A stretch of DNA of 64,000 nucleotides. Source: Aspidapion aeneum. Lineage: Eukaryota > Arthropoda > Insecta > Coleoptera > Brentidae. This document shows positions 20,771-33,445 of this stretch, in pieces. The stretch spans positions 137,985,624 through 138,049,623 of the forward strand of contig OY755038.1 of NCBI GenBank assembly GCA_963576565.1. Direction: 5' to 3'. The position numbers and the translations under genes were made by a program. Within the stretch, counting starts at the first letter, position 1. Each line of letters starts with the position of its first letter. The notes beneath the pieces are model-generated. The model was not told where the DNA came from. It ran no database searches and worked only from the letters and a program-made list of their open reading frames with translations.

Positions 20771-22817
20771 GGGCCCATATATTGGCAGAGTATTTTTAAT
20801 TGGCGTATGGAAAGGGGGGAAAAAGGGTTGGGGACTCAAGCCCCTTCACGAATCTGGAAATATATTATGGTAAAAACAAACTTTCCTACTTTTTAATATG
20901 TTATCAAATAATAGTAAACAAAAATTCCAATTGTATAAGGTGACTGAGGGGTATAAGGCCCACCCTTTAATAAGACCCACCCGTCTCTTCTATCTAAGAA
21001 ATAAAGTAAGCAATCCCAACCTGGAAAGACGTTAAAATAAAGGACACTGATCATAAAGGCAAGCTTTACGATGTGACCTTAGTTAAAATACCCTTTAGTG
21101 ACGTGTGATATCCCGCGAAAAACCTCTACGTTAGGTCTGCATGTAATGTCACTATAATAAAAACATCAGGTATGTGGACTGTCAGAAGTGACAGGGTTTG
21201 ACAGTATAGAACTTTTTTTATTACTATGCCGGTTGCTCTACATATTTTTACATTCAAATTTTCATTTCCTAATTTTTACCTTCGTAGCCCGCGTAGACCA
21301 GGCAAAAATTTAATTTGGAAGTTCTAAATTTTTGCCTGGTCTAGCGCAGCACTGGCTAGAGAAAGTATTATTTTCGGAGAAAAAGTTTCTTGAGATAATT
21401 GCCGAAAATGCGTTATTTGGGTGTATTTTGAACAATCTTAGCAATATCGTCGTGATGTCTGTCTGTGTGTGGGTATGCCTGACCGTAACACGATAGCTCC
21501 TAAACCGCTAAACCGATTTTCATGAGATTTTCACAAAAAAAAGTGTTCGAGACTGTAACGAGCCAATTAGATTTTGGTCAAAATCCATTAATGCTAATCT
21601 CATTTTTATGACATTTAAAAAAATTTTTCAAAATAAAGTGGAACACGCTTTTCTCAATAATTTGTGTAGTAACCAAAAAATTCGTAGGAGCTTTCGCTTG
21701 AGATATTTGCAAACAAAGCTGATATGTATAGCGTGGAGTGTGCTAATGAGCTAGAAAGGTAAACTCTATACCATTATCTTTGAGATAACTTTTGACTGTG
21801 TCACTTGTCATCAAGAAAAAAGCTACCCAAGGGTGCACAGGTCCGGATTCAGACTATACGAAAAATAAAGTTAGGGATCGTTCACAAACTAGACTAATAT
21901 AGACATAACAGGGTATTTTTAAAGTATGTGGTGCTCCTTTGAGTAATTTAAAGAAAAGCTCTTACTAAAAAACATGGAAATAATCCATTAGGGGTCGTAT
22001 TTTTAAGGGTGACAAAATAAAAAAACGATCATAATACCTATAATCGTTTAGTCAACTTCGTTGAAATTTGGTAGTGCTGTTTGTAGTGACAAGAGGCGAA
22101 TTTGGCACTACTTAGATTAAAATAATTAAGTCCAGTGATGTGCCGAAGCACATCGTGAACAATATTTTTGAGAAAAAACTATGCGTTACTAAAGATTTTC
22201 CAAATTCGATATTTTTATTTCTTTTATTTGATTAAATAACTACAAACACAAATTAGTCTTTTGGATTTTTTTTACCATGATTTGTTTTAGAGATAAAAAA
22301 TTTAAAGCACTTTATTGCAAGTCCGCATTCCATATTTAGGAAATGATAATAAAGTGTTTTTTTTTTATCTCGAAAACAAAGTGCGATGCGAAAAAACTTA
22401 TAAAGTAAAAAAGTTGTATTTTGGATTTGCTTAGTTATAAAAAAATACACAAAATAAAAAATTGTCAGTGGCGCACAACCGATTTTTTAAAAAGTTTGAC
22501 ACCCTGTACCTTAAAAACTTTATATTTCGAGCCCATATGTATATTAACATTTTATTTTGTCTAAAAAAGGTATTTTAGCATTTATTCCGAAATTGCTAAT
22601 AATAGTTTTTTTGAAAACTGAATAAAACCTAAAAAAAACATGATTTTTTTCGTGATCCTAAAAAATAACCACAATTTATGGATGCCAATTAAGTGCTAAC
22701 CGTGGACTTGGCCCATAATTTAGTTTTCTACAATAAAGTTGATTACATACTTTCTGTAAAAGGCTTACCATTTGAGAAAATTACATAAAACTTAATAATT
22801 TCGGTTTATTGTGTATA
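20771..22817. other. non-coding region, one strong hairpin
   Basis: Contains a perfect 19-bp inverted repeat, 21294-21312 and 21325-21343 (tagaccaggcaaaaattta). The stretch near 21440-21560 (gtctgtctgtgtgtggg, ctaaaccgattttcatgaga) resembles the gtct-type repeat family. No gene recognised. Confidence 0.45.
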
Positions 22818-25654
22818 CCGGGTGGGCCAAAAAAAACCGGACAATTTTTTTTCATTATAACTTTTAAACTATACAATCGATTTTAATGGGACAAACTGCA
22901 CTTGGCAGAGAATTAATCAGAGTTTTGACTAAATGTATTTCTTTGGCCTGTATCTTAAAATCCAAGATGGCGGACGAAATTAAAATGTACCCTTCAAAGA
23001 TGCTCGTTTATTCTCGTGTTGCGAACATGTCTTAATTACTTTTTTAAATTAGTAAAAAAGCTGCATTCTTGCCACGCACAACAAGGTACGAATGAGCAAA
23101 ATCGGTTCAGTGGTTCTAAAAAAATATTTTTGTTTCAACCATTGTTTTGCCTTGCCAATCATGTCTGCATTTATTTCCTTATAAATTCATTTTTGTTACT
23201 ATTTATTATTTTAAATAATTACTTTTTTTAGTTTTTTACTCCTTTTTACCAACATATAATTTATAAATGTCTGAAAATGCATTGGCAATCTCTTTATCAT
23301 TTTTTTTTAAATTTATATTTATATATGTATATCTGCGACTGTGATGTAACCAAGCCAAATTTTTTTATTTTAATTAAGACTTTAACTTTTATTTGCATTT
23401 TTTTTCTTTTTTAATAATGACTTTTTGTGTTTTTTAGTTTTATATATTTTTTACTTACATATATTTTATAAATGTTTGAAAATGTCTTGACAATATTTTT
23501 ATCGTTTTGTTTTTAATAATTGTGTTTCATGTAAATATCTCAAATTTTTCTTTAAAATTTTTATTATTTTTTTATATTTTTTTTCATGTTTTGTTTGTGT
23601 ATTCGTTTTTTTTTGCACTGTGACATGTTTTATAAATGTTAGCAAATGTCTTGACATAATTTTTATCGTTTTGTTTTTAATAATTGCCTTTGAAGTCATT
23701 TTATAAATGTATTGTTGGATATATCTTTTTTTTTTGTTTATATTTTTGTTCTTTTATTGTTTTAATATAGGTATTAAGTTGACATGGGCCTATATTATTT
23801 TTATTTGACACTTAATTAACTAGTTAGGCTTTTGATTTTACTATTGATATTTTACTATTTTTACCTTTAAGTTAGTTAGTTAGTTAAATTTTCGACAAAG
23901 CAGGCTAATAGCTTTGTCGAAAATTTTACTGACAATAAAGTATGTTTAATTTGATTATTTTTGATTTGATTTGATTTGATTACTACTGAACCAATTTTAA
24001 TGAAATAAAAAACATCCTGGTGAGAATTGATTTCTTTTTAAAGATCGTGATCAAAGTTTATCGCCATCTTAAAATTTAAGATGGCGGACAGAATCATACT
24101 TGATTCTTCAAAATGGCGTGTTTATTCTTAGTTTCCAAAAATGTTTCAGTTTTTTTAAAATTTATAAAGATCCGCTACTTTTCCTTTACAAAACGAGGTA
24201 CAAATTAGTAAAATCGGTGTGGTGGTTCTGAAAAAATATATTTTTGTTTCAGCCCTTGTTTTACATATTATACGATTGCATTGCCAATCCTGTCTGCGTT
24301 CATTTCCTTATAAATTCGTTATTACTAAACCAATTTTAGTGAAATAAAAAAATCATGTTGAGAATTGATTTCTTTTTAAAGATCTTGATCAAAGATTATC
24401 GGCATCTTAGAATTTAAGATGTCGGACAGAATCAAACTTGATTCTTTAAAATGGCGTGCTTATTCTTATTTTCCGAAAATGTTTTAGCTTTTTTTAATTT
24501 ATAGAAAAACATTACTTTTCTCCCGCATAAAGATATTAAAATTAATGAAGTGCTTTTCTATAAATAAAAAAAAAACTAAAACATTTTTGGAAAATAATAA
24601 ACGTGCCTCTTTGAAGGGTCAAGTATGATTATTTCCGACATCCTAACTTCTAAGATTTTCCGAAAATGTTTTAGTTTTTTTTTAATTTATAGAAAAACAT
24701 TACTTTTCTCCCGCATAACGATATAAAAATTAATGAAGTGTTTTTCTATAAATAAAAAAAAACTAAAACATTTTTGGAAAATAATAAACGTACCTCTTTG
24801 AAGGGTCAAGTATGATTATTTCCGACATCCTAACTTCTAAGATGGGGCAAATTTCGATTATTAACTTTAAAGAACAATCAATTCTCACCATGATTTTTTT
24901 TATTTCACTAAGATCGGTACCGTCATAATGAGTTTATAAATAAAAGAATGCAGACAGGAATGGCAATGCAATCGTATAATCTGTAAAACAATGGCTGAAA
25001 CAAAAATAGATTTTTTGAGAACCACCAAACCTAATTTACTAATTTATACCTTGTTGTACGGGGGAAAAGTAGTACTCTTCTATAAATTAAAAAAAAACTA
25101 AAATATTTTCAGAAAAGACTAAACACGCCATTTTGAAGAATCAATTATGATTCTGTCCACCATCTTAAATTATAAGATGTTAATAAATTTTGATTATGAT
25201 CTTTAAAAAGCAATCAATTCTAACTAGGATATTTTTTATTTCATCAAAATGGGTTCAGTAGTAATGAATTTATAAGGAAATAAATGCAGACATCATTGGC
25301 AAGGCAATCGTATAATATTCAAAACATTGGTTAAAACAAAAGTATATTTTTTTAGAACCACTAAACCGATTTTGCTGATTCATACCTTGTTGTGCCTGGC
25401 AAAAATGTTGATTTTTTAGTGATTTAAAAAAATTCTTAAAACGTGTTCGCAACACAAGAATAAACGAGCATCCTTGAAGGGTACAATTTTATTTCGTCCG
25501 CCATCTTGGATTTTGAAATGACGGACAAAAAAATTTATTTGTTCAAAACTCTGATTAATTCTATGCCAAGTACAGTGTTTTCCATTAAAATCGATGGTAT
25601 AGTTCAAAAGTTATAATAATAAAAAAATTGTCCGGTTTTTTTTGGCCCACCCGG
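22818..25654. mobile_element. long-TIR element, ccgggtgggcc family, copy 1
   Basis: Ends ccgggtgggccaaaaaaaac and its reverse complement, flanked by TA (22816-22817, 25655-25656). The arms are long and imperfect: modules such as ccaagatggcgga, tactactgaaccaatttt and ttataggaaataaatgcaga recur in opposite orientation up to the middle. The left arm is interrupted at about 23190-23981. No transposase seen; 2837 bp including the nested piece. Confidence 0.8.
23190..23981 (+). mobile_element. nested insertion, probable LINE 3' end
   Basis: It splits the arm sequence aaattcatt|actactgaacc, which is continuous in the opposite arm. Inside are three copies of tttataaatgt(c/t)tgaaaatg spaced about 190 bp. 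Near the end is a hairpin (tttcgacaaagc...gctttgtcgaaa, about 23890-23922), aataaag, and a terminal tttgatttgatttgatt repeat. A 3' hairpin with a simple-repeat tail fits a non-LTR element without poly(A). No coding part remains. Confidence 0.55.
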
Positions 25655-25656
25655 TA

Positions 25657-27436
25657 TACTATGAAAACTACATAGGAAACGGGTGTACACGAGGGGTGAT
25701 TAGCTGCCCACAGTAGGTGTACAGAAATTGTCTACCAGACTCCACAGGACACTATAGAGTTTTTAAGATATTAAGATTTTTTATAACTTACCCTCTATAA
25801 TTTACTTACCCTCTATAATTTAAATACACAGCCAAAATTTAAAAAATTTAACTTTTAACGAAATTTTCGCTCACTTCACAAATGCTTGTTTATAGAAAAA
25901 TCTCAAATAAACAAAATAGCAAAATGTAAATAGATACGGAACTGTCTTTTAGACATACACCATCTTGGATTAAACCCATACTTATATTGATTTAGCGCCG
26001 GATCAACTCAACTGCGATTCATCTCTTGTTAACATGCACTGGCCGCGCGCATGCTATTAAGAGGATTAAATTGCTGGATAAGTTAAGTTTTATGAAACGA
26101 ATATTCAACATGTATACGTTTATCTCTATTAGCGCATTGAAACTGTATACTAAATTGTCTTTTTTATGAAATTATTCAAGAAAAACGATTGACTCCTAAC
26201 CAAAGCAAGCAATTTTTTGATGTTTACCTTGCTATGCTATGGTCTGAAAAAAAGTTATCTCAAAGATAATGGTATAGCCTGTATCAGATCCGCCATAAAT
26301 CCATTTATTTTTAGCAGTAGTAGTAGTAGTATACAACACAGTAGTTGTCTGAAAATAAAGCCAAAGAGCTTGTCTGATCACAAGGCCCGGGCCTTACACT
26401 CATACTGTGGGCCTTATCAGTGGCGTATATAGAAAAACGTTTCAGGGGGGGGGGGGCGAGACAGTTCCGGAGGGGGTATGGGGCCGAGACCCCATGAGGT
26501 CGTATTTTATGTTATTTTATGTTTGTATTCATGCAATGTGTGGAAAATATCTAAAAAAATATTAGCTTCGGGCAATTTAATCGAAATGCAAGCGACCACA
26601 AGATTTACGATTCCAAATTCTCTTAACTTTCCAGAATTTTGTGTTTTTAAAATATTATTATTTTTTTAATAATAAAAATAATAATAAGAAATACACTTTA
26701 ATTAAGTTTCTTTATTATTTGTAATTATTTATTTTAGTTTTAGACCACCTAAATAACATTTTCGAATTACATAAATAAAGCTCATTATAAGTAAGGCCCG
26801 CCCGATAATAAGGCTCAGGAGGATGTCAAAAACTAAAAAGACTAAATATTATCTAAAATGAATCTAACTACTTACTATACTGTAATGACTGAGTTTTTAG
26901 AAAATATTTTCTAATGCTGTTTAATGGGATTTATTTTTGGGCCTTATTTAAAGTATTGTTGCCATATGCTTATATTGGAAGGTCTTATTACCGACATGTA
27001 TCAGATATTAAAGCTCAATTCTTTTTTCATGAGGTTAGTTGGATAACTCTATAAAGCATTCTGAATCAGTCAAGGGGGGCCAGAGGGGCCCGGCCATATA
27101 ACTTATCTTTTTAGTTTAACAGCATCTCTTATTTAAAATTTGTCACAAATTCTACTTAATTTTTTTAAAAATTTCGCCTGCGGCGCTATATATCTCCTTT
27201 ATATACTAAATCTCACACCTCAGATCTATCAAAAACCACTAATAAAAAATATTTTAAGGTTGACCCCTCCCCTCCGGAAATCCTGCTTTTGTCTCAACAC
27301 AATTCGGTCGTAAATATAAGGTGCCCCTTATGCCCCTCATCTACTTTACACCACTGTAATATTCTATTAATTTTTTAAGATTTAACTAAAAAAACTATCA
27401 AAGTTAACTTAAGTACATAACTTAAAATGTAGATAT
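25657..27436. other. non-coding region
   Basis: Includes a G13-like run at about 26446-26457 beside cagttccggagggggtatgg, and ataaggcccgcccg-type motifs (about 26795) that also occur near 20955. A 25-bp stretch at 26250-26274 is the reverse complement of 21768-21792. No gene recognised. Confidence 0.4.
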
Positions 27437-28176
27437 TGTCAGGAATGTAAATTTCCCCTGACTGTGCCACTGTACGAAACCATCTTGGAAAAGCGAAAAC
27501 ATTTGGTTGCCGCCTACCATACAGCAGATGGTTAATGCGAGAAAAACTATTGAAAAGTCTAGAGTGGGAGTTGTAATGGTTAAGCGTGGGGATAGAGCAA
27601 GTAGCGAGAGGGTTTTCCCTTTAAAGTGATTGGACATGGAAAAACTGTGAGATAAGAAAATGTTGTCTATAAAATGTATTTTATCTCTGTTTTTGTTTAG
27701 GTTATCTTGTTTAGCTCATTAGCTAGAATGTAAAGTAAACTTTAATATTATCAGCAACGCCACTGACTTGGTTCCTCCAAGCTCTTCAAAGAGGGGATAA
27801 TGGATTATTTAGGTCCAACCTACCGTTTATAAAAACCCAAACTTAGAGGAGACAAGTGGGTAGTCACATTCTAAGTTTTGTTGAACTTAACTAAAACCTC
27901 TAAAGTAATTATCAGTAAAGAAACATAAGATTTTTATATTTAAAGAATATTTTAAAGTTTGTTATTTTGGTAAATTATTTTAATATTTTGGGTCTTGTTT
28001 GTTTTATAGGTCATAAGAAAAGTCTTGTAACAATTTGTAAATTGCAACAGAGTTTTATTTTGTATTCATTAAAGTTTGTAACGTTTTTAAAACTGTTTTA
28101 TATTTATTTTATTACCATAAGAGATCTACGGTACCCTCGTTTAAGGGCTCGATTTAAAATAAAATCGTACCCGACA
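27437..28176 (+). repeat. LTR of an old gypsy-type element (Gypsy-3)
   Basis: 740 bp beginning tgtcaggaatg and ending cccgaca, followed after three bases by tggtggaggc, a plausible primer site, and then by a gag remnant. A diverged copy is at 47740-48505. The start (tcagg...cctga) forms a small hairpin. Confidence 0.6.
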
Positions 28177-28545
28177 AGTTGGTGGAGGCTTAAGGCTTGT
28201 GTGAATAAATTCTTGCAAATAATTTTGTAAAATTTATTTTTTTAATTATTTCTTTAAAAATTTATAATTTTTTGGCTAATAATTATTTGTTTATCAGTTT
28301 ATTTTTAATTATTTATTATTCATCAATTTGAATTTTTTATTAAATTTATTTTTAAATCAATGTTAAGACTATAAGACAAGCAAACCCTATACCGAATTCC
28401 GACCAGGTAAAACTGAACTTCTTCAAAACTTGGAGGGCCCAAAGTTGTGCTACCCCCTGGTCTGAATTCGATTTTTTTTTTATTTTAGTAATATATAACA
28501 AGGTTAGAGGTTATTTTAATAAAAGAGCTCTGTAAGTACTTAAAA

Positions 28546-29050
28546 ATGTCGAATACTACAATTTCTGATATTAAAAATGAGACCGGGACGCCGGCAAAGC
28601 CAAAGTTTGTATACCCAAATTTATTTGATCCCTCCTCAGAACTAAATGCTCGTGATTTCTTGAGGCATTTTGAAAGATGTGCCGCCCAAAATTCTTGGGC
28701 AGAAAAAGAAAAATTAATGTATTTTGGCACCTATTTAGTAAACGTAAACAGTTTTTTACAAACGTGAATTAAAAATTAGTTTATTAAATACAAAGCAAAA
28801 AGAGAATGAAGATATTAAAAAATATTATGTCCGATTAACAAATATTTGTGACGAATATGACGAATCTATGACTTTTTCTAATTTTTTGGAATATTTTGAA
28901 AGTGGTTTGCATAATGATATACTCACAAGTTATTATATTTTACGAAAAGAACCTCCGACATCCAGACGATCTTTTGAAGTTAATAAATCACTTGAGTTTA
29001 ATACAAAGTTTAATAGCACATTAGGTATTAAATTCTGGTTAATTTTTTAA
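28546..29050 (+). pseudogene. Gypsy-3 gag remnant
   Basis: First part: MSNTTISDIKNE, then FDPSSELNARDFLRHFERC and NSWAEKEKLMYFGTYL. After a frameshift between 28767 and 28790 it continues NEDIKKYYVRLTNICDEYD and MTFSNFLEYFESGLHNDI. These are typical of the capsid-like gag domain of gypsy elements related to the K02A2.6-like group. No zinc knuckle, protease or RT follows; the sequence loses similarity after about 29050. The LTR about 370 bp upstream probably belongs to it. Confidence 0.7.
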
Positions 29051-30145
29051 AGTTCGTTCAGCAGGAACTTTTTTATATATTTGTAGTATATATTTATAAA
29101 GGTATCAAGCAGACACTAACTCCAAATTTTTAAAATGTTCAATTTTGTTTATTTTTTTTCTGTAAATTAATGTTACTATTTCTAAAATAATTATCTAAGG
29201 TAAAATTATCGATTACAATACATTGATAAATTTTGTTATTTTAATATTTTTTATATTTTAAGACGTGCGTTATTGTTATCATGTTAAAAAGGGGCACGCA
29301 TCTCTTACTTAAATTTCGAAAATCCAAGAACTCTAAACACCAAATATTGAGTTAATCTTTGTAAAAATTCAAAAAAGTACAAAAAAAAATATTTTTGAAT
29401 ATTTAGAAGCGTATGTGAGAACATTTAAAAATATTATTGGTATAGAAACACTTAAATCCCTAATATTTTTTAGTTATTTGATGCAATTTTTGTAAATTTT
29501 TCTTAGCTTTAAAAGTCAGTAAGACAATATTTCAAAAATACGAAAAAATTATATTTTAAAAGACAAAATTGGTATTGGAATCAAAAGAAAAAAATAAGAT
29601 TTTGAGTTTAGTTATAATAAATCCATCGTCAGTTTCTGAAAAACCAAGTACAAGTTAAGACTTCATATTATTTTTTGTTAGCCACAAAAGATCTGCTTGG
29701 CTCTCGATAGCCAACTAAATAAATTAGACTTTCGTTTAAATAGTGCCAAAATAAGAAGTTTTGCCGTAATTAATTATACTTCCGTGAAATAAGCCACACA
29801 CATGGAGTTAAATAAAGTGAATAGTTATGTCCCAAAAGCAATGTTTTCCCAAAACGCGCATTTTTAAAACATTTTTGGTTTTCTTGAAGGATTTTTTTTT
29901 CAAAACAGTAAAGAATGAACCAAAGTTATTAAGGAATTGCAGCGCCGCAGGCAATAAAATTCTTAAAAAACTCAAATAATTTTATTAAAAAAAAATTGTT
30001 TTTTTGTGTTTATTATTGAAAATAAATCTTGAAAAATAAATTAAGGATGGATTTGTGAGAAATTGGTAAATTACACAACATAACCTTAAAGTCAATTAGT
30101 AAAACTTTGTTTTTAATTAGCGCACAGAAAAAGTTTTGGAAAAAA
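29051..30145. other. AT-rich non-coding stretch
   Basis: Nothing recognised: no frame over 60 codons with protein-like composition and no obvious repeat. Confidence 0.5.
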
Positions 30146-30821
30146 CTTATATAAAAATGGAATAGCAATATCGCTATATCTTTTAAACAATTTTTTCTGT
30201 TAATGTACTAAACTTTTTAGGTATAAAAAGCGATTTCGTGGAAAATCACAGAACGTTTTTCTTGTTTTAAAATCTGGACATAAAAAGAAAGTCACAGTTT
30301 TGCGACAAGGATAGAAAATATCGGCAAAATATTTCTACAGGGCAAATTTATAAAATAGGCAGAAAGGAAAGTTAGAAATTTTATTTTATTAAAAAAAAAG
30401 GATTAAATCAGTCAGTCGGAATTTAAAATTTCAGACTATAAAAAATGTTAAGTGCTTTGAACATCAATTTTTTAACTCAGTTAAAGTCGCAACAGAAAAG
30501 GAAGGTAAATTTATTTATTTTTTTCATAAATATTGCTTAGTGTTGGCAAGAATCGACAATAAAAAGATAAAATAAGTTATATATTTTTATGCATAAAAAC
30601 TCTTTTAATATTTTTTTTCCTACAAAAAATATCATAAAAACAACTTACATCGGTATATCCAAGAAAAATTAAATTCTTTCGAGGGATAGTGCATAAAGGA
30701 TTCAAGTGTAATGTACAGCTTTAACATCATTCTTATCCACTTATTTTCACAACTTTTTTTGATTTTTTTTTAAATTTATTTTAGCAAAAACACTGATACT
30801 AATATAATTTTTTTCTTACGT
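30146..30821. repeat. long direct repeat flanking Pao-1, left copy
   Basis: Matches 37772-38435 from cttatataaaaatggaata to ttttttcttacgt, with indels of about 26 and 11 bp and few substitutions. It lies directly against the Pao-1 LTR and is not part of it, because the order is X-LTR on the left and LTR-X on the right. Confidence 0.9.
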
Positions 30822-31279
30822 TGTTTGCCCGCAGTTAGAAAAACGATAACTGCAATGGACTGTATATATTTTAATTAATGAAAGCGCGAACAAACATAAA
30901 TATATTGATATGAAATTACGAAATAATTAAAAAGGTCCATAGGTCAATTGTGGGCACCACACAACGGAAATCAGAAACAAAGCACTCACCAATTTGCAGC
31001 CAATTTCTTCACTTCTGGATCTAATGATGTCACCACGTAGCTGAAGGGCTGAAGTTTCTAGTTCTATGCTTCAGTACACCAAAATCGAGCACTTTCAAGT
31101 GTAGAAATTTGAAATAGTTGGAGAAAGTAAATTAACACGCCATTTCTCGAGGCGGTCGAAAAATGATCTCACTGATTCTTGGTGCGCATGTCCAAAATGC
31201 GCAAAAATGCATTCTGTCCGTCATCCAATTGTGTGGTTTTAAAATTTACAAACACCGCGAAATTTAGCGGGAGCTAACA
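30822..31279 (-). repeat. Pao-1 3' LTR
   Basis: 458 bp; differs from the other LTR by indels (for example the right copy has about 14 extra bp near ccaaggggcccct) and several substitutions. On the reverse strand it is preceded by a purine-rich stretch (about 31280-31292). Confidence 0.85.
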
Positions 31280-31514
31280 TAACTGCCCTCCAAAACACAC
31301 AATTTTAGAATATCAGCCGGACAGATATAGATTTTAAAAAAAATGATCTACCGATAAATATAAATGAATGAAAAACAGATAAGTAGCGTAAGTTTATTTA
31401 GAGATAACGAAAACCCGAAAAAGTCAAAACAAACAAACAAAATTAAAAAAATAATAATAAAGAATTACCTATTGTAATAATTGACTTCAATAGGTAGAAA
31501 AAATTAAAATTACT

Positions 31515-32689
31515 TTAATTCGGCAAGAGGCACAGTTTTACAACTGGCCGCTTGTAAACACCGGTAGCCGTTTGTACCGTCGCAACACGCACCTGACCGT
31601 CTCCGCCGGGATGCAGTTCGATGACCCGACCGACTGGCCATTTCAAAGGTGACTGAATGTGATACTCGTTATGATAACCAAATCATTTAATTTGATATTT
31701 GGGGACGAATCAGCCCACTTGTGTCGCTGTTGTAGCGTATGCAAATACTCTACAGAATACCTTTTCCAAAAATCATTATGTAGTTTTTGGATTAGTTGCC
31801 ATCTCGAGAGCCGATTTAGGGGAACCTCGGACAAATCTGACTCCGGAATTTCTGAATTAAGGGGTTCAAGGGTCAAAAAATGCCCAGGGGTAAGAGGTTG
31901 AAGATCGTGTGGGTCTGAAGAGGCAGGAGATAAAGGGCGACTATTAAGTACGGCTTCTATGCGACATGTAAGGGTGGACATTTCCATGATAGACAACTTC
32001 TGGTCGCCGACAACTCGAACAAAGTGAGTTTTAAAACTTTTGACGCCAGCTTCTGCCAGGCCATTAAAATGTGGACTGAGAGGAGGTTCCAGATGCCAAC
32101 GAATAGAAAGTCTGGTGGACGCACTTCTTGCGTAATCAAGTAATTGGTTACGAAACCCTATAAAATTACTGCCTTGATCTGACCAGCATTGCGTCACGCT
32201 TCCACGTCTGGAAATGAATCGATGGAATGCACCTACGAACCCTTCGGTGGACAGTTCCATGGTTAATTCCAAATGCACGCAATGTGTGGCCGTACAGACA
32301 AACACACAGACATACGATTTGAAAGCTTTACAACCACGGTAACGATGAGGAATCACAAAGAAAGGTCCACAAAAGTCGATAGCTACACTCGAAAAAGGTT
32401 TAAGTTGATTGATTCGATGAGCGGGAAGTGAACTCATTATGGGCGGTCTATAGGGTTTAGGGTTGATTCTAAAACATTGCAAACACTTGGATATGGTTCT
32501 TTGAATTGCCCGTCTGGCAGATAATATCCAAAATTGCTGTAAAAGCAGATTATGTAATGTTTTAAACCCAGGATGAAGGTATTGTCGATGAGTGGACTCG
32601 ATAAGAAGAGTAGTTAAACGATGGTTACTCGAAAGTAAGACGGTGTTTTGCAGAATAAGACAAAAGGTCAGATTTTTGTAATCTGCCAC
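31515..32689 (-). pseudogene. Pao-1 integrase and C-terminal domain
   Basis: Open from 32689 to about 31675, then shifted into the frame ending at 31515 (KWPVGRVIELHPGGDGQVRV). Contains the HHCC zinc region (HRQYLHPGF...SKCLQC), the core with IDFCGPF, WSDQGSNF and GLAEAGVKS carrying the DDE triad, and the DUF5641-type tail usual in BEL/Pao. The start is broken: the protein upstream is in other frames. Confidence 0.8.
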
Positions 32690-33445
32690 CGACTCTTATG
32701 ATATTATTTTCATCAAGAAAAGGTTAAAGTTTTCGAAAAGGTTTCGGTATTCGTTTATCCTTAGATAACGCGGAAAAAAGCTCAGAAAAACAAGAACCTT
32801 GAACGCGTTTGATAAGAAGGTATAACGCACTTTGCATCTCACCGGTGGTAGGAAAAACAATATTCTCAAAAATAACTTTTTGGTCCGGCGGCTTAGTGGG
32901 TTTTTGATAGGAATGGTTTTGAAAAAGGTTAACTATTCGAAGGACATAACAAATGATACGTTGAATTTTTGATATAGATGAATATTTGATAAGAAGCTGA
33001 TCTAAGAAGTTAAGGTCAATTATCGCATTGCAACAGACCTTTGGCTTTTCCTCCAGATTAATATCTCCGAAATCAATCGGCATTTTTGATTTATGAAAAT
33101 CGGGCCATTCGTTTTCGGGAGACCACAAAAACGACGGCGCGTTCCACCACATGTCATGTGACATGAGCTGTGAAGGGGTGGCCCCTCGTCACGCAATATC
33201 GGCTGCATTTAAAGCAGAAGGAATGTAGGGCCACGAGTTTGAGGGAATGATTTCTTGGATTCTACTGACTCGATTTCCAACAAAGGTTTGCCAGCGATTA
33301 GGAGGGGATGAAAGCCAATGCAATACGACTTGCGAATCGCAGAAAGTAACGATATTTGTAAAAGTTATTTTTCCTTCATAGATAAAACGAAGTCAATTAA
33401 TTCGCTTAAAAGAAATGCGCCTAGGAGTTCTAGCCTAGCCAAAGT
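32690..33445 (-). pseudogene. Pao-1 RNase H end and connection, several breaks
   Basis: Translating piecewise gives RLELLGAFLLSELID, DSQVVLHWLSS and NRWQTFVGNRVSRIQE, the expected Peptidase_A17/RNase H to integrase connection. There are stops near 33195 and 32738 and a shift near 33445-33360. The longest open piece is 32724-33164. Confidence 0.75.
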
